Below, one piece after another: positions 1-7,813 of a stretch of DNA of 13,220 nucleotides. Below the pieces are notes generated by a model, which saw only the letters and a list, made by a program, of their open reading frames with translations, had not been told where the DNA came from and made no database searches. The stretch lies in assembly GCA_003142355.1 (NCBI GenBank), contig PLMF01000348.1, positions 10,351 to 23,570 on the forward strand, in the 5' to 3' direction. The DNA comes from Bryobacterales bacterium. Lineage in GTDB: Bacteria > Acidobacteriota > Terriglobia > Bryobacterales > Bryobacteraceae. Both the position numbers and the translations under genes were made by a program. The stretch's first letter is position 1. Each line of letters starts with the position of its first letter.

Positions 1-1904
1 GCTTCATCCACCTTCCCCGAACCGGCCAGCGCGATTCCGAGATTGTTGTGCGCCTCGGGATACTCGGCGTCGATCTCCAAGGCCTGCCGATACTGCGCGA
101 TTGCCTCAGCCGGCTTTCCCGTCCGGACCAGGGCCATGCCATAGCTGGTGTGAGCCCTGGCGTCGTCGGGGCTCAGCGCCAGCGCCTTCTTCCACTCCGC
201 GATAGCCGCCTCATACTGCCCTTTGTCCGACAAGTCTACGGCCACATCGAAGATCCGGTAGAACTCGACGGCGGGCGTGTCGATCTTCATCAGGCCGTCC
301 GGCGGGATATTCACAAACTCGGGGATGTTCACCGCGCGGTTGGCCGCGGTTGCGTTGTCGATCAGGATCGCAGGGCTGGCGTTGCCCTGTTCGTCCAGGT
401 GGGTCAGGTACATCTGCGTGTAAGGCGACCGGCTCTTCGAGGAAAACACCAGCCAGCGGCCGTTGGGCGAAAAGCTGTGCCACGAATTCATGAGCGGCAG
501 GTTCGACCGTAGCCGCCGCGCCTGCCCGCCTGCCAACGGGACAATATAGAGCTGGCTGTCGGGACGCATCAACTGCCCGTTGCGGCACTCCACAAAAACA
601 ATCCACTGGCCGTCCGGCGAAACCTTCGGAAAGGTGTTGCTCATGCCGTTATGCGACGCCCCGGCCACCGGTTCCGGCACGCCGCCCTGGCCCCCATTGA
701 AGGGAATGCGGTAGAGGTCGTACTGAAGCTGGGTCTCATTGGGATCGTTGGCAGACTCGGCTAACTTGCGGCCCGGCGGATAGGCGTCCCTGGCTTCCGC
801 CCGCGCAAACACCAGGTACTTGCCGTCCGGAGTCCACACGGCGTTGGTGTTCACGTAGCGCTGGTCGTCCGCCCCCGGCAGGGGCTCCAACCTGCCCGTG
901 GCCCGGCTGTACCACGCCAGGATTCCGCGCGTCGGATAAAACACCTGGAGGAAGCGGTAATCCTTGAAGTTGGCCACGTAATAATTCTGCACGTACTCTC
1001 TCTGCGGCCGTTGTCCCACGGGATCGGGACCTTTGATGGTGGTCACGACATACTGCCCGTCGGGCGAAACCTGCGACATGAAGCCGACCCTCAGGTCTCC
1101 GGTCAGCTTGCCCTTGAAAGACCGCCACTCAATGACATCCTGGTTGCGGATGGACATCTGCGGCTTTATGGCGGCCAGCGTGTACATCCCCTTGTCGTTC
1201 TGCGGGCCGTCCAAGTCCATCCCCAGGGTCTTGCCGTCGCGGGAAAAAGAGTGGCAGTTCGCGCAGGTATGCAGGCCAGTCATGAGCACCCGGCTGCGGG
1301 GCTCGGCGACATTCCGAAGCCGCCAGGCAATCAGCGGCACGGCGGCGGCGGACAAGGGCTTGATGACTCCCTTTGTGAGCTCCGAAGGCATCAGCGGCAC
1401 GTCGCGGTAGAAGATCGGCGCGCCCACCGGATCTTTCGAGGTTTCCATTCGGACCGACCCGCGCGAGACGGCAGTGGCGGGGTCTTTGGCGGCGAAGCCG
1501 GTGATGGTCACTGTCGCCGGAAGGCCCGCGGAGTGTGCCTTGATGGCCGTCCAGGTTGCGGCGTCCGGCGTCCAGGTGTGCGCCGCCGCCTGCTGCGGGG
1601 TGAGCTCGGGAGGCTTGTTGGTGTCCGCCACGCATCGCGGATCGATCTCGCCGATGCGCAGGCGCTCGCCCTTCGATTCCACGCGGATCTGGTTCGAGCC
1701 GCCGCCGAAGCTCACCTCGATCCGCCACAGGTTCGCGCTGGCCGCCGGATCGCGCCAGAGGAACGTCGGGGCGATGATCTCAGGCGGAAAGATCGACCCG
1801 TCCTCCGGATAATCGACCGCAATCGGGGCCGGGTTCTCCACCGCCAGCGCCGACACCGCGATAGCGGCTCCCACAACGAGCACGAAGGTGACCAGTGGTT
1901 TCAC
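1..1904 (-). CDS. Exported TolB-like beta-propeller protein with one heme c motif and C-terminal TPRs (partial)
   Basis: The frame opens with GTG at 1904 and stays open to the window edge, giving 634 complete codons with the C-terminus missing. A strong ribosome binding site (GGAGGGAGG) lies about six bases upstream and decides the start. Residues 1-21 form a signal peptide ending in an Ala-Leu-Ala cleavage site. An N-terminal beta-rich region follows. A CANCH heme c attachment motif is at residues 214-218. After it come PD40/WD40-like propeller blades with the hallmarks VSPDG (about 279), WTPDG (about 357), VSPDG (about 428) and FSPNG (about 478). Residues 552-634 are at least two TPR units (EAAIAEWKKALALSPDD, AEAIAQYRQALEI). 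Known: such propeller/TPR proteins are secreted and common in Acidobacteriota and Planctomycetes, but the substrate is unknown. Inferred: periplasmic or outer-surface, possibly redox-linked or a binding scaffold. The family assignment is firm; the exact role is not. Confidence 0.88.
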   Translation of the reverse strand, partial: MKPLVTFVLVVGAAIAVSALAVENPAPIAVDYPEDGSIFPPEIIAPTFLWRDPAASANLWRIEVSFGGGSNQIRVESKGERLRIGEIDPRCVADTNKPPELTPQQAAAHTWTPDAATWTAIKAHSAGLPATVTITGFAAKDPATAVSRGSVRMETSKDPVGAPIFYRDVPLMPSELTKGVIKPLSAAAVPLIAWRLRNVAEPRSRVLMTGLHTCANCHSFSRDGKTLGMDLDGPQNDKGMYTLAAIKPQMSIRNQDVIEWRSFKGKLTGDLRVGFMSQVSPDGQYVVTTIKGPDPVGQRPQREYVQNYYVANFKDYRFLQVFYPTRGILAWYSRATGRLEPLPGADDQRYVNTNAVWTPDGKYLVFARAEARDAYPPGRKLAESANDPNETQLQYDLYRIPFNGGQGGVPEPVAGASHNGMSNTFPKVSPDGQWIVFVECRNGQLMRPDSQLYIVPLAGGQARRLRSNLPLMNSWHSFSPNGRWLVFSSKSRSPYTQMYLTHLDEQGNASPAILIDNATAANRAVNIPEFVNIPPDGLMKIDTPAVEFYRIFDVAVDLSDKGQYEAAIAEWKKALALSPDDARAHTSYGMALVRTGKPAEAIAQYRQALEIDAEYPEAHNNLGIALAGSGKVDE

Positions 1905-1908
1905 GCTG

Positions 1909-1919
1909 CCTCCCTCCTC
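1909..1919 (-). promoter_or_regulatory. Ribosome binding site of the propeller/TPR gene
   Basis: On the minus strand the run GAGGAGGGAGG sits four bases before the GTG at 1904. It fixes this non-ATG start and agrees with the signal peptide that begins there. Confidence 0.75.
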
Positions 1920-2084
1920 AGGCCGACCGGCGAAGCGGCCCACGCGGGTGCATGGGGCTCAATACAGCGAGTTTAGCATCAGCCGGAAAGCGGTGGGATG
2001 CTGTGCCGCGGGTGCTTAACCCTTAACCGTTCCCGAGAGCCTGGCCCCGGCTCGAAGGCTTCTGGCGGCAGGAATCCTCCCGGT

Positions 2085-2162
2085 GGCTCGGCGTTCACTT
2101 TCCGGGTGGCGCGTCACTCGCCCGGAGCCCTCGATCGGCGCGGAAAACGTTGGTAAACGCTG
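2085..2162 (+). repeat. Dispersed structured repeat, copy C (right half only)
   Basis: Bases 2091-2162 match 4325-4393 with one substitution and one 3-base insertion (GTC). Bases 2085-2113 are identical to 7875-7903. The copy contains TTCCGGGTGGCGC, the right arm of the internal stem, and ends in GGTAAACGCTG, the right terminus. The left half with the two small hairpins is absent, so this is a truncated or partial copy. Confidence 0.8.
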
Positions 2163-2263
2163 TACGACTACACGCGGGTGATCGCCAACCGGGGTCCGGC
2201 AGCCTCACCTACTGCGGGTCAAGACGGGGTTCATCTTCGATTCCGAGTGCGACGGCTGGTCGC

Positions 2264-4090
2264 TTAATCTGAGAAGCAGAAGAACGTGCGTTCTCCAGTG
2301 CCGAGCCCGAGTTTCAAGCGGGGCAGTATCAGTTGCCCTGCGAGAGCTTCCGGGCTTTCCGGCGCAATCCGGGTCAGCTCCTCGTAAAGGTCGATCGCCT
2401 TTCTCCGGGCGCGTTCCGCGGAGGCTCTGTCGATCTGTGCTCCCTCTGCTGTCGGGTCGCCCGGCTCGGCCTGGCTCAGCGACCACCAGGTTTCATACGC
2501 CAGCGCCAGATGGTAGATCTGCTCTTTACGGAAAGGCGTTTCGGGATACTCGCGAAGGAACTTCTCGCCTCGTTCAATCACCGCGCGAAAGCAATTCGGT
2601 CCCTGACAGCCCGAATCGGGAATCAAACAACTGAGCCTTTGGAGCGCCAGGAAGGCGCGTTGTCCCCACGGAGTCTCCGGGAACTCCTTCCAGGCACGGC
2701 GCAAAAGGGTGCGATCGTATTCGAGGTCGCCACTTTCGTGCCCCATCCCGATGTACCGCAGGCCGTAGGCCGCTAGTTGCCGCCGGACTTGGTTCGCGTC
2801 CGGCGCTTCCAATAGCGTCTCCCCTCCATGTGCCACCGAGCGAGTCACCAGAAGACTTCCCAGGCGAACCATCAGGTCGTCCGCGGCGACCAGAATTGCC
2901 GCGCGTCTACCGCGGTCGCCCGCACCAGCTTGGCCCAGAAGAGACAGCAGCGCCGCTCGCGTTTCACGTTCGCCTTTCGCCCGGCCGGCCTCCGATTCTG
3001 GACGGCTTCCCGGCGTGAGGTACCACGTGCCCAGGTCCTTCTTGAGATCGCTGGCGATCGTGTCGTACGCCAGCCTGGTCGTCGAGCCGAATGCCTTTTC
3101 GATCTCGCGCTTCAACTCGCGTTCTCGCAGCACTTCATTACGGACGGCAATCAACTGTACGCCTTCGCGAATGCCGGCAGGCGCCACGAAGTTGCGATTC
3201 CGGTGCAGAAAGATGGTGGTCTCGCCCGCCTGCCAGCTCAACCCGGGATTCGGCCCGCTGGCCCCGATCTCAAACAGGCGATCCGGAACAGTGCCTGGTC
3301 CGTACGCGCGTACCAGCCGCTGCGTCAGCAACTGCTCCACCTCTCTGCTCATCTCGGGATACGCGCCGGCCAGCCGAAAATCGGCCCGGCGGAGCAGAAC
3401 TGCCGGTTGGAAACCGCCGGCCGGGTAGTAGAGCGATTCGGCACTTACCTCACCCATCCGTTGGGAACAGTAGTAGGCATGTCCGTACAACCCGCTTTCC
3501 GGGCGTGCCGGCACCCCGCTGCAGGCGCTCGTGCTTCCGCGCGCCGGTTGCCGATAAGGTGTTTCCCACTTGACCCTTTGCAGACCGGACCAGATCGTCT
3601 CGGCCAGCCGTTGCGCAGACTCCGTGTTTCGAGTACGAGCGAGATTCATCCTCACCACGGGTCCCGATTGGCCTTTGTATGTGACCCGAACTTCGGTGGT
3701 ACCCTCGACCGGTAACTCCTGGGGCGCTTTAAAGTTGATCTGCCGCGCTTGCACATACAGCAGTCCGGCGGCAATGCCCCCGACCTGCACTTCCGTATCG
3801 CAGAGCCGCTTGGGTAAGACCTGTGTCTCAATCAACGTTTGATTGGGCCGCAGAGGGTTGGGAGTTTCTCGATGTCGCGGATCGGCTGAGCCGGAACAGG
3901 CAGTCTCGGGGCCGAGACGTTCACCGTAGATGGACGCCAGCATGCCGGGCGCGAGTGGACCCGGGTCACTGGCGCCACTCGGCAAAACGGTCTGCGCCGA
4001 GTATACCGGAGGCGCAATCTCGAAGCTGCGCGGGTCCGGGAAGGGTGCGCTGATGGCCGCCGCGGCCAGAAATAGCCAAACGAGGCTCAC
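2264..4090 (-). CDS. Exported protein with N-terminal TIGR03437-like domain and C-terminal TPR-like region
   Basis: This 608-residue protein starts with GTG at 4090. Residues 1-15 are a short hydrophobic signal peptide (VWLFLAAAAISA). Residues about 22-150 resemble the TIGR03437 domain: LAPGMLASIYGERLGP, then VQVGGIAAGLLYVQARQINFKAP and a Gly/Pro-rich strand segment. That domain usually sits at the C-terminus of Solibacter-type secreted proteins. Residues 160-450 are not recognised; they include several Cys residues (190, 208) and a charged helical stretch (320-400). Residues about 455-600 are helical and TPR-like, with segments of the FLREYPETPF and YEELTRIAPESPEAL kind. Inferred: periplasmic or cell-surface protein, possibly an assembly or binding scaffold. 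No catalytic motif was seen. No Shine-Dalgarno sequence is obvious; a TATACT box lies just upstream, so the mRNA may be leaderless. Confidence 0.82.
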   Translation of the reverse strand: MSLVWLFLAAAAISAPFPDPRSFEIAPPVYSAQTVLPSGASDPGPLAPGMLASIYGERLGPETACSGSADPRHRETPNPLRPNQTLIETQVLPKRLCDTEVQVGGIAAGLLYVQARQINFKAPQELPVEGTTEVRVTYKGQSGPVVRMNLARTRNTESAQRLAETIWSGLQRVKWETPYRQPARGSTSACSGVPARPESGLYGHAYYCSQRMGEVSAESLYYPAGGFQPAVLLRRADFRLAGAYPEMSREVEQLLTQRLVRAYGPGTVPDRLFEIGASGPNPGLSWQAGETTIFLHRNRNFVAPAGIREGVQLIAVRNEVLRERELKREIEKAFGSTTRLAYDTIASDLKKDLGTWYLTPGSRPESEAGRAKGERETRAALLSLLGQAGAGDRGRRAAILVAADDLMVRLGSLLVTRSVAHGGETLLEAPDANQVRRQLAAYGLRYIGMGHESGDLEYDRTLLRRAWKEFPETPWGQRAFLALQRLSCLIPDSGCQGPNCFRAVIERGEKFLREYPETPFRKEQIYHLALAYETWWSLSQAEPGDPTAEGAQIDRASAERARRKAIDLYEELTRIAPESPEALAGQLILPRLKLGLGTGERTFFCFSD

Positions 4091-4097
4091 GTCCGCC

Positions 4098-4103
4098 AGT
4101 ATA
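4098..4103 (-). promoter_or_regulatory. Candidate -10 box close to the GTG start at 4090
   Basis: On the minus strand TATACT ends seven bases before the GTG at 4090. A transcript from this box would start at or next to the start codon, consistent with a leaderless message and with the absence of a Shine-Dalgarno sequence. No good -35 hexamer lies at the expected distance, so this is tentative. Confidence 0.35.
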
Positions 4104-4149
4104 CAGCGAATCCCCTAACAGGGCGCTGGCAGCAGATAGATCCTCTGTT

Positions 4150-4393
4150 ACGCCGTAACGTTTACCTTGGCTACTGGGCGGATCGTCGGCCACCCGGAAG
4201 TTGGCCTTGCCAAGAGGTATTACCGATACCTGCCCCGAAATCCCCTAGCCACCATCCATCGCCCAAGATGTCCGCTGGGAGAGGGGCCACTTGGCTACGC
4301 CTGCCCGTTGGATCCTAAAACGCCGCGTTCACTTTCCGGGTGGCGCACTCGCCCGGAGCCCTCAATCGGCGCGGAAAACGTTGGTAAACGCTG
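4150..4393 (+). mobile_element. MITE-like structured repeat, copy A (most complete)
   Basis: The element starts near ACGCCGTAACGTTTACC (4150-4166) and ends near GGTAAACGCTG (4383-4393), giving imperfect inverted ends. An inner inverted pair is CCACCCGGAAGT (4190-4201) and ACTTTCCGGGTGG (4331-4343). Between them are two small hairpins: TTGGC-CTT-GCCAA and GGTAT-TACCG-ATACC. Relative to copy B there are about 80 extra bases (4245-4324). The left end is shared with 8624-8659 (32 of 36 bases), the hairpin module with 7820-7874 (55 of 55), and the right half with 2091-2162. There is no coding capacity for a transposase, so a non-autonomous element is the simplest reading. Exact ends and any target duplication are not clear. 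Confidence 0.65.
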
Positions 4394-4619
4394 CGCGACA
4401 AGGAAGGATCTACCGCTCAGCGCGCCTGGTTCGCGACTACGGCCCGGGCCAAAGTCCGAGTCGGTTACTCACTCATGTGGCTTCCGTAGACGGCATGTCA
4501 CGGGATCTATCGCTAAGGGAACCTGGAATTGTCTCGCGCCGGGTAATCGCGCAGTTCACGCTGCCGCCTGCCCTGCGTTTCGCGCCAGCGGCGACCAGCG
4601 GCGGTGTCCCTATCGCTGC

Positions 4620-7508
4620 CTAGCTTCCGCCAACTGCAATCGTCACTCCGCCCCGGCTGGACGCGCTCCCGATCTGCACCGACACCGGCACCGTGCTGCC
4701 AGCCTGAACACCGCCAGGGATCTGAACGTTGATCTGCAGCATTCCGGACACTTCCCCAGGCGCACCGCCGGCATATTGAAGATTGCTCACCGTCACGCCC
4801 CCGATCGTCACACTCACAGGAAGAACCGGCGCCGGCGGAGAATCCGAAGCCGGTTTTCCATCGATGCCCGCAGGTGACGTCTGCCCTTCGCCGGTCGCAT
4901 ACAGCGAAATGAAACTTCCGATCGGTGCCGGCGTCAAGGCAGTATTGATCGACCCGTCCTGGTTGACCGCCGCCGCTTGCCCCCAGCCCGTCGAATTCAG
5001 CGTAAACAGCCCCGGAGCCGAACCCGCCACCGGCACGGTCAGAGGCCCCGACGTCTGCCCCTGGTAAGCCACCGTCACCTGCGCGGTCGACCCGGTGACT
5101 TCATAAGGCACAATGGCCCCTATCTGCCCCGCCCACGTGTAAAGGATAGGCGCCGGGGTCCCGTTAAACTTCACGCTGGTCCCGCTCCATTGCGCATCGT
5201 AAAGCCCGTCGCCGCCAACCGAGGCCCATGTAATCTGCGCCGGACCGAGTCCCACCCCGGACAGCACCACAATCTCCCCAACTGCGATCGAGCCGGCCAG
5301 GTTGCTCGCGGCATTCGTAACCGAGGTGATCATCGGTGGTGTCGAAGAGCCGGTCGGTATCAAAACGCGCACGCGGTTGTTGCCGGAGTCCGCTATATAG
5401 ACGCTGCCGGCGGAGTCCACGGCGACCGCGGAAGGCTGGAAAAACGCCGCGCTCGTTGCGGCGCCGTAATCACCCCCAGCGCCAGACATCCCGTTCCCCG
5501 CCACCGTGGAGATGATCCCGTTCGAAACCTTGTAAACGCGGTCGGAGTCCACGATGTAAAGATTGCCACCGGCGTCCACCGCGACGGCGTTGGGATAGTA
5601 CAACTCGGCGCTGGTAGCCGGGCCGTTGTCGCCGACGAAACCAGCCACGCCGCCTCCTGCCCTGGCAACCATCCCACTTCCTGCTACGATGGGGATCACC
5701 CCCATCCCACTTCCTGCTGCGGTGGTGATGACCCCGTTCGAAACCTTGCGGATGCGGCCGTTAACGTGATCCGCGATGTAGAGGTTGCCGGCAGAGTCCG
5801 CAGCGACTCCAATGGGAGCGTACAACCCGGCGCTGGCAGCAGGGCCGTTATCCCCGCTGAAACCCGGCGTCCCATTGCCCGCTACCGTGGTGATCACTCC
5901 GTTCGTGACCTTGCGGATGCGGTTGTTACCGCTGTCCGCGAAGTAGAGGTTGCCGGCGGAGTCCACGGCCAAGCCGCTGGGATCGAACAACCCGGCGCTG
6001 GTGGCAGGACCGTTATCCCCGCTGAAACCTCGCGTCCCATTCCCCGCCACCGTGGTGATCACTCCGTTCGTGACCCTGCGTATGCGGTTGTTACCGCCGT
6101 CCGCGAAATAGAGGTCGCCCGAGGAGTCCACCGCGATCCCGGCGAACCCGCCCAGGAACAGCTCAGCGCTGGTAGCTGCGCCGCCATCTCCGCTGAATCC
6201 CTGCGTCCCGTTTCCCGCTACCGTCGTGATGACTCCATTGGAAACCTTCCGAATACGGTTGTTGGCCTGATCGGCGATGTAAAGGTTGCCGCCAGAGTCC
6301 ACCGCGACCCCGTCGGGATAGTTCAACTGGGCGCTGGTGGCCGGACCGTTATCGCCGCCGAAACTCAGATCCCCGTCCCCTGCCACCGTCGCGATCACTC
6401 CGTTTTTTGCAACTTTCCGAATCCGGTAGTTGCCAGTATCGGCGATGTAAAGGTTGCCGGCCGAGTCCACCGCGACCCCGCCGGGAGAGTCCAACTGTGC
6501 CATGGCAGCCGGACCGTTATCGCCGCCGAAGCCCTGCGTCCCGTCCCCCGCTGCCAGACTGATGATCCCGTTCGCGACCATCCGGATGGAGTGGTGGGAA
6601 ACGAACGCGAACGCGTTTCCAATCTGCGCGGGTGGGAAATCGGACTCCGAGAAGTAAACGTTCCCAGCCAGATCCACGGCAACATACCACGGGCTGTTCA
6701 GCACGGCATTGATAGCCGGGCCGTTATTGCCGCTATCCACGCCGGAATTCGCCGCCCCGCTCCCCGCCAGGGTGGTGATGACCCCGTTCGAAACCTTTCG
6801 AATACGGTTGTTGCCGGTATCCGCAATAAAAAGGTTGCCGGCCGAATCCACCGCGACCCCGTAAGGAGCGCTTAACTGGGCGCTGGCAGCCGGACCGTTA
6901 TCGCCGCTGAAACCACTCGTCCCGTTCCCCGCCACCGTCGTGGTCACCCCGTTCGAGACCTTGAGGATGCGGCTGTGGAGTGAATCGGAAAGATAGAGGT
7001 TACCAGCCGTGTCCACGGCTATACCGGGGGGACTGTAGATCATAGCCGGCCCGGCGTCAAAGGTCGCCATACCAGAGGTAGCAAGGGCCCCGGTCACTGC
7101 CACCGTCGTGATCACTCCGTTTGAGACCTTGCGGATGCGGTTGTTACCGCTATCTGCGATGGAAAGGTTACCGGCGGAGTTCACCGCGACTCCAACGGGA
7201 CCCGATAATTGGGCACTGGCAGCCGGGCCGTTGTCACCGCTGAAACCCTGCGTCCCATTTCCTGCTACCACGCTCAACAGGCCGGTCTTGACATCCAATC
7301 GCAGGACGGCGTTAAGCGACCCGGAAGCCAGGAACACGTTGCCCATCGAGTCAACCGCGACTCCGGTGACGCTGCCAATGCTGGCCGGAGTAGCCGGGGA
7401 GTTAGCCGGCATCAAACCGCCGGCAAATGTCGAAATTGCATAAGTCTGGCCGAATGCCTGGCCGAGGATGATCAGAAGCGGGAGAAGCATGGCGGACAAG
7501 ATACGCAT
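4620..7508 (-). CDS. Exported NHL-repeat beta-propeller protein with C-terminal TIGR03437 domain
   Basis: The ATG at 7508 is preceded by AGGGAG about nine bases upstream and encodes a 962-residue protein. Residues 1-20 are a signal peptide (LLPLLIILGQAFG). From residue 25 to about 720 there are roughly twelve repeats of 50-70 residues. Each runs GNGTxGFSGDNGPAxSAxL, PxGVAVDSAGNLYIADSGNNRIRKV, then SNGVITTVA, the NHL pattern that folds into six-bladed propellers; twelve repeats could make two propellers. Residues 727-962 are a TIGR03437 domain (ITSVTNAASN, FNGTPAPILYTWAGQIGAIVPYEV, FISLYATGEGQTSP). Repeat 4 has an insertion before its HSIRMV segment, and repeat 10 carries an 11-residue internal duplication. 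Known: NHL propellers bind proteins, RNA or glycans or act as lyases; no catalytic site is recognisable here. Inferred: a secreted or surface-attached binding protein. A TATAAT box lies just upstream of the Shine-Dalgarno site. Confidence 0.93.
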   Translation of the reverse strand: MRILSAMLLPLLIILGQAFGQTYAISTFAGGLMPANSPATPASIGSVTGVAVDSMGNVFLASGSLNAVLRLDVKTGLLSVVAGNGTQGFSGDNGPAASAQLSGPVGVAVNSAGNLSIADSGNNRIRKVSNGVITTVAVTGALATSGMATFDAGPAMIYSPPGIAVDTAGNLYLSDSLHSRILKVSNGVTTTVAGNGTSGFSGDNGPAASAQLSAPYGVAVDSAGNLFIADTGNNRIRKVSNGVITTLAGSGAANSGVDSGNNGPAINAVLNSPWYVAVDLAGNVYFSESDFPPAQIGNAFAFVSHHSIRMVANGIISLAAGDGTQGFGGDNGPAAMAQLDSPGGVAVDSAGNLYIADTGNYRIRKVAKNGVIATVAGDGDLSFGGDNGPATSAQLNYPDGVAVDSGGNLYIADQANNRIRKVSNGVITTVAGNGTQGFSGDGGAATSAELFLGGFAGIAVDSSGDLYFADGGNNRIRRVTNGVITTVAGNGTRGFSGDNGPATSAGLFDPSGLAVDSAGNLYFADSGNNRIRKVTNGVITTVAGNGTPGFSGDNGPAASAGLYAPIGVAADSAGNLYIADHVNGRIRKVSNGVITTAAGSGMGVIPIVAGSGMVARAGGGVAGFVGDNGPATSAELYYPNAVAVDAGGNLYIVDSDRVYKVSNGIISTVAGNGMSGAGGDYGAATSAAFFQPSAVAVDSAGSVYIADSGNNRVRVLIPTGSSTPPMITSVTNAASNLAGSIAVGEIVVLSGVGLGPAQITWASVGGDGLYDAQWSGTSVKFNGTPAPILYTWAGQIGAIVPYEVTGSTAQVTVAYQGQTSGPLTVPVAGSAPGLFTLNSTGWGQAAAVNQDGSINTALTPAPIGSFISLYATGEGQTSPAGIDGKPASDSPPAPVLPVSVTIGGVTVSNLQYAGGAPGEVSGMLQINVQIPGGVQAGSTVPVSVQIGSASSRGGVTIAVGGS
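5349..7424 (-). repeat. Array of about twelve intragenic NHL-coding repeats
   Basis: The DNA encoding the propeller blades is repetitive at the nucleotide level. Recurrent minus-strand themes encode GDNGPA, VAVDSAGNLYIAD and NNRIRKVSNGVITTVAG, with a period of about 165 bp and longer units at repeats 4 and 10. Nearly identical codons in neighbouring blades suggest recent duplication or gene conversion. These are coding repeats, not a CRISPR or a mobile element. Confidence 0.85.
5671..5736 (-). repeat. 33-bp tandem duplication inside NHL repeat 10
   Basis: Bases 5671-5703 and 5704-5736 are adjacent 33-bp units sharing 28 of 33 positions, both beginning ATCCCACTTCCTGCT. They encode the successive peptides GVITTAAGSGM and GVIPIVAGSGM, lengthening the loop between two blades in frame. 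Confidence 0.8.
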
Positions 7509-7528
7509 TTGCAGAACTCCCTAATCGC

Positions 7529-7534
7529 ATTATA
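7529..7534 (-). promoter_or_regulatory. Consensus -10 box of the NHL-repeat gene
   Basis: On the minus strand a perfect TATAAT is centred about 23 bases before the ATG at 7508. The predicted transcript start leaves a very short leader that still contains the AGGGAG ribosome binding site. The -35 region at the expected distance is poor, so an activator or extended contacts may be needed. Confidence 0.5.
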
Positions 7535-7813
7535 ACGCGGCCCGTAAAACCGATTCTCCCCGTTGTTCGCGTGGAGGCTGTGTCCCTCCCCCGCGGTTCC
7601 GGGAGCAATAACAGCAGACAAAGGGAAGAAAGCTGATGCGCAGGCCACCATCATTGACCGATGAACCGCGGTGCGCAAACTGGTTTATCCGGAGGAATCT
7701 GGAAACCGAGGTCGATCCCGCGCTCTTGGGGAGATTACTCCGATTAGTCCCGTTACGTCAATTTGAGGGCAAAACGCCCGGCGCTTTGTGGCCGCCGACT
7801 GGATAGATCCCCT

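Larger units (their letters stand above)
1905..2263. other. Intergenic gap holding a right-half copy of the dispersed repeat
   Basis: This 359-bp gap lies between the start of the propeller/TPR gene and the stop of the 608-residue protein gene, both leftward. It contains the right half of the dispersed structured repeat (2085-2162). A possible weak -10 (TAAACT on the minus strand, 1970-1975) lies upstream of the propeller gene, but no convincing -35 was found. No plausible gene, RNA gene or clear terminator was seen. Confidence 0.6.
4091..4619. other. Intergenic gap holding the most complete dispersed repeat
   Basis: This 529-bp gap separates the stop of the NHL-repeat gene from the start of the 608-residue protein gene. 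About half of it (4150-4393) is the repeat element. The stretch 4394-4619 shows no convincing gene, RNA gene, terminator or further repeat. Open frames crossing the gap have no homology-like features and run through the repeat. Confidence 0.6.

Noticed and set aside
4977..6875. A 632-codon open frame on the plus strand, antisense to the NHL-repeat gene
   Set aside because: It lies entirely opposite a convincing gene with signal peptide and domains; its repetitive, Arg/His/Asp-rich product reflects the coding repeats and high GC.
5349..7424. Regularly spaced repeats suggesting a CRISPR array
   Set aside because: The period of about 165 bp matches protein blades in frame within one long gene; no short direct repeats with unique spacers and no cas genes.
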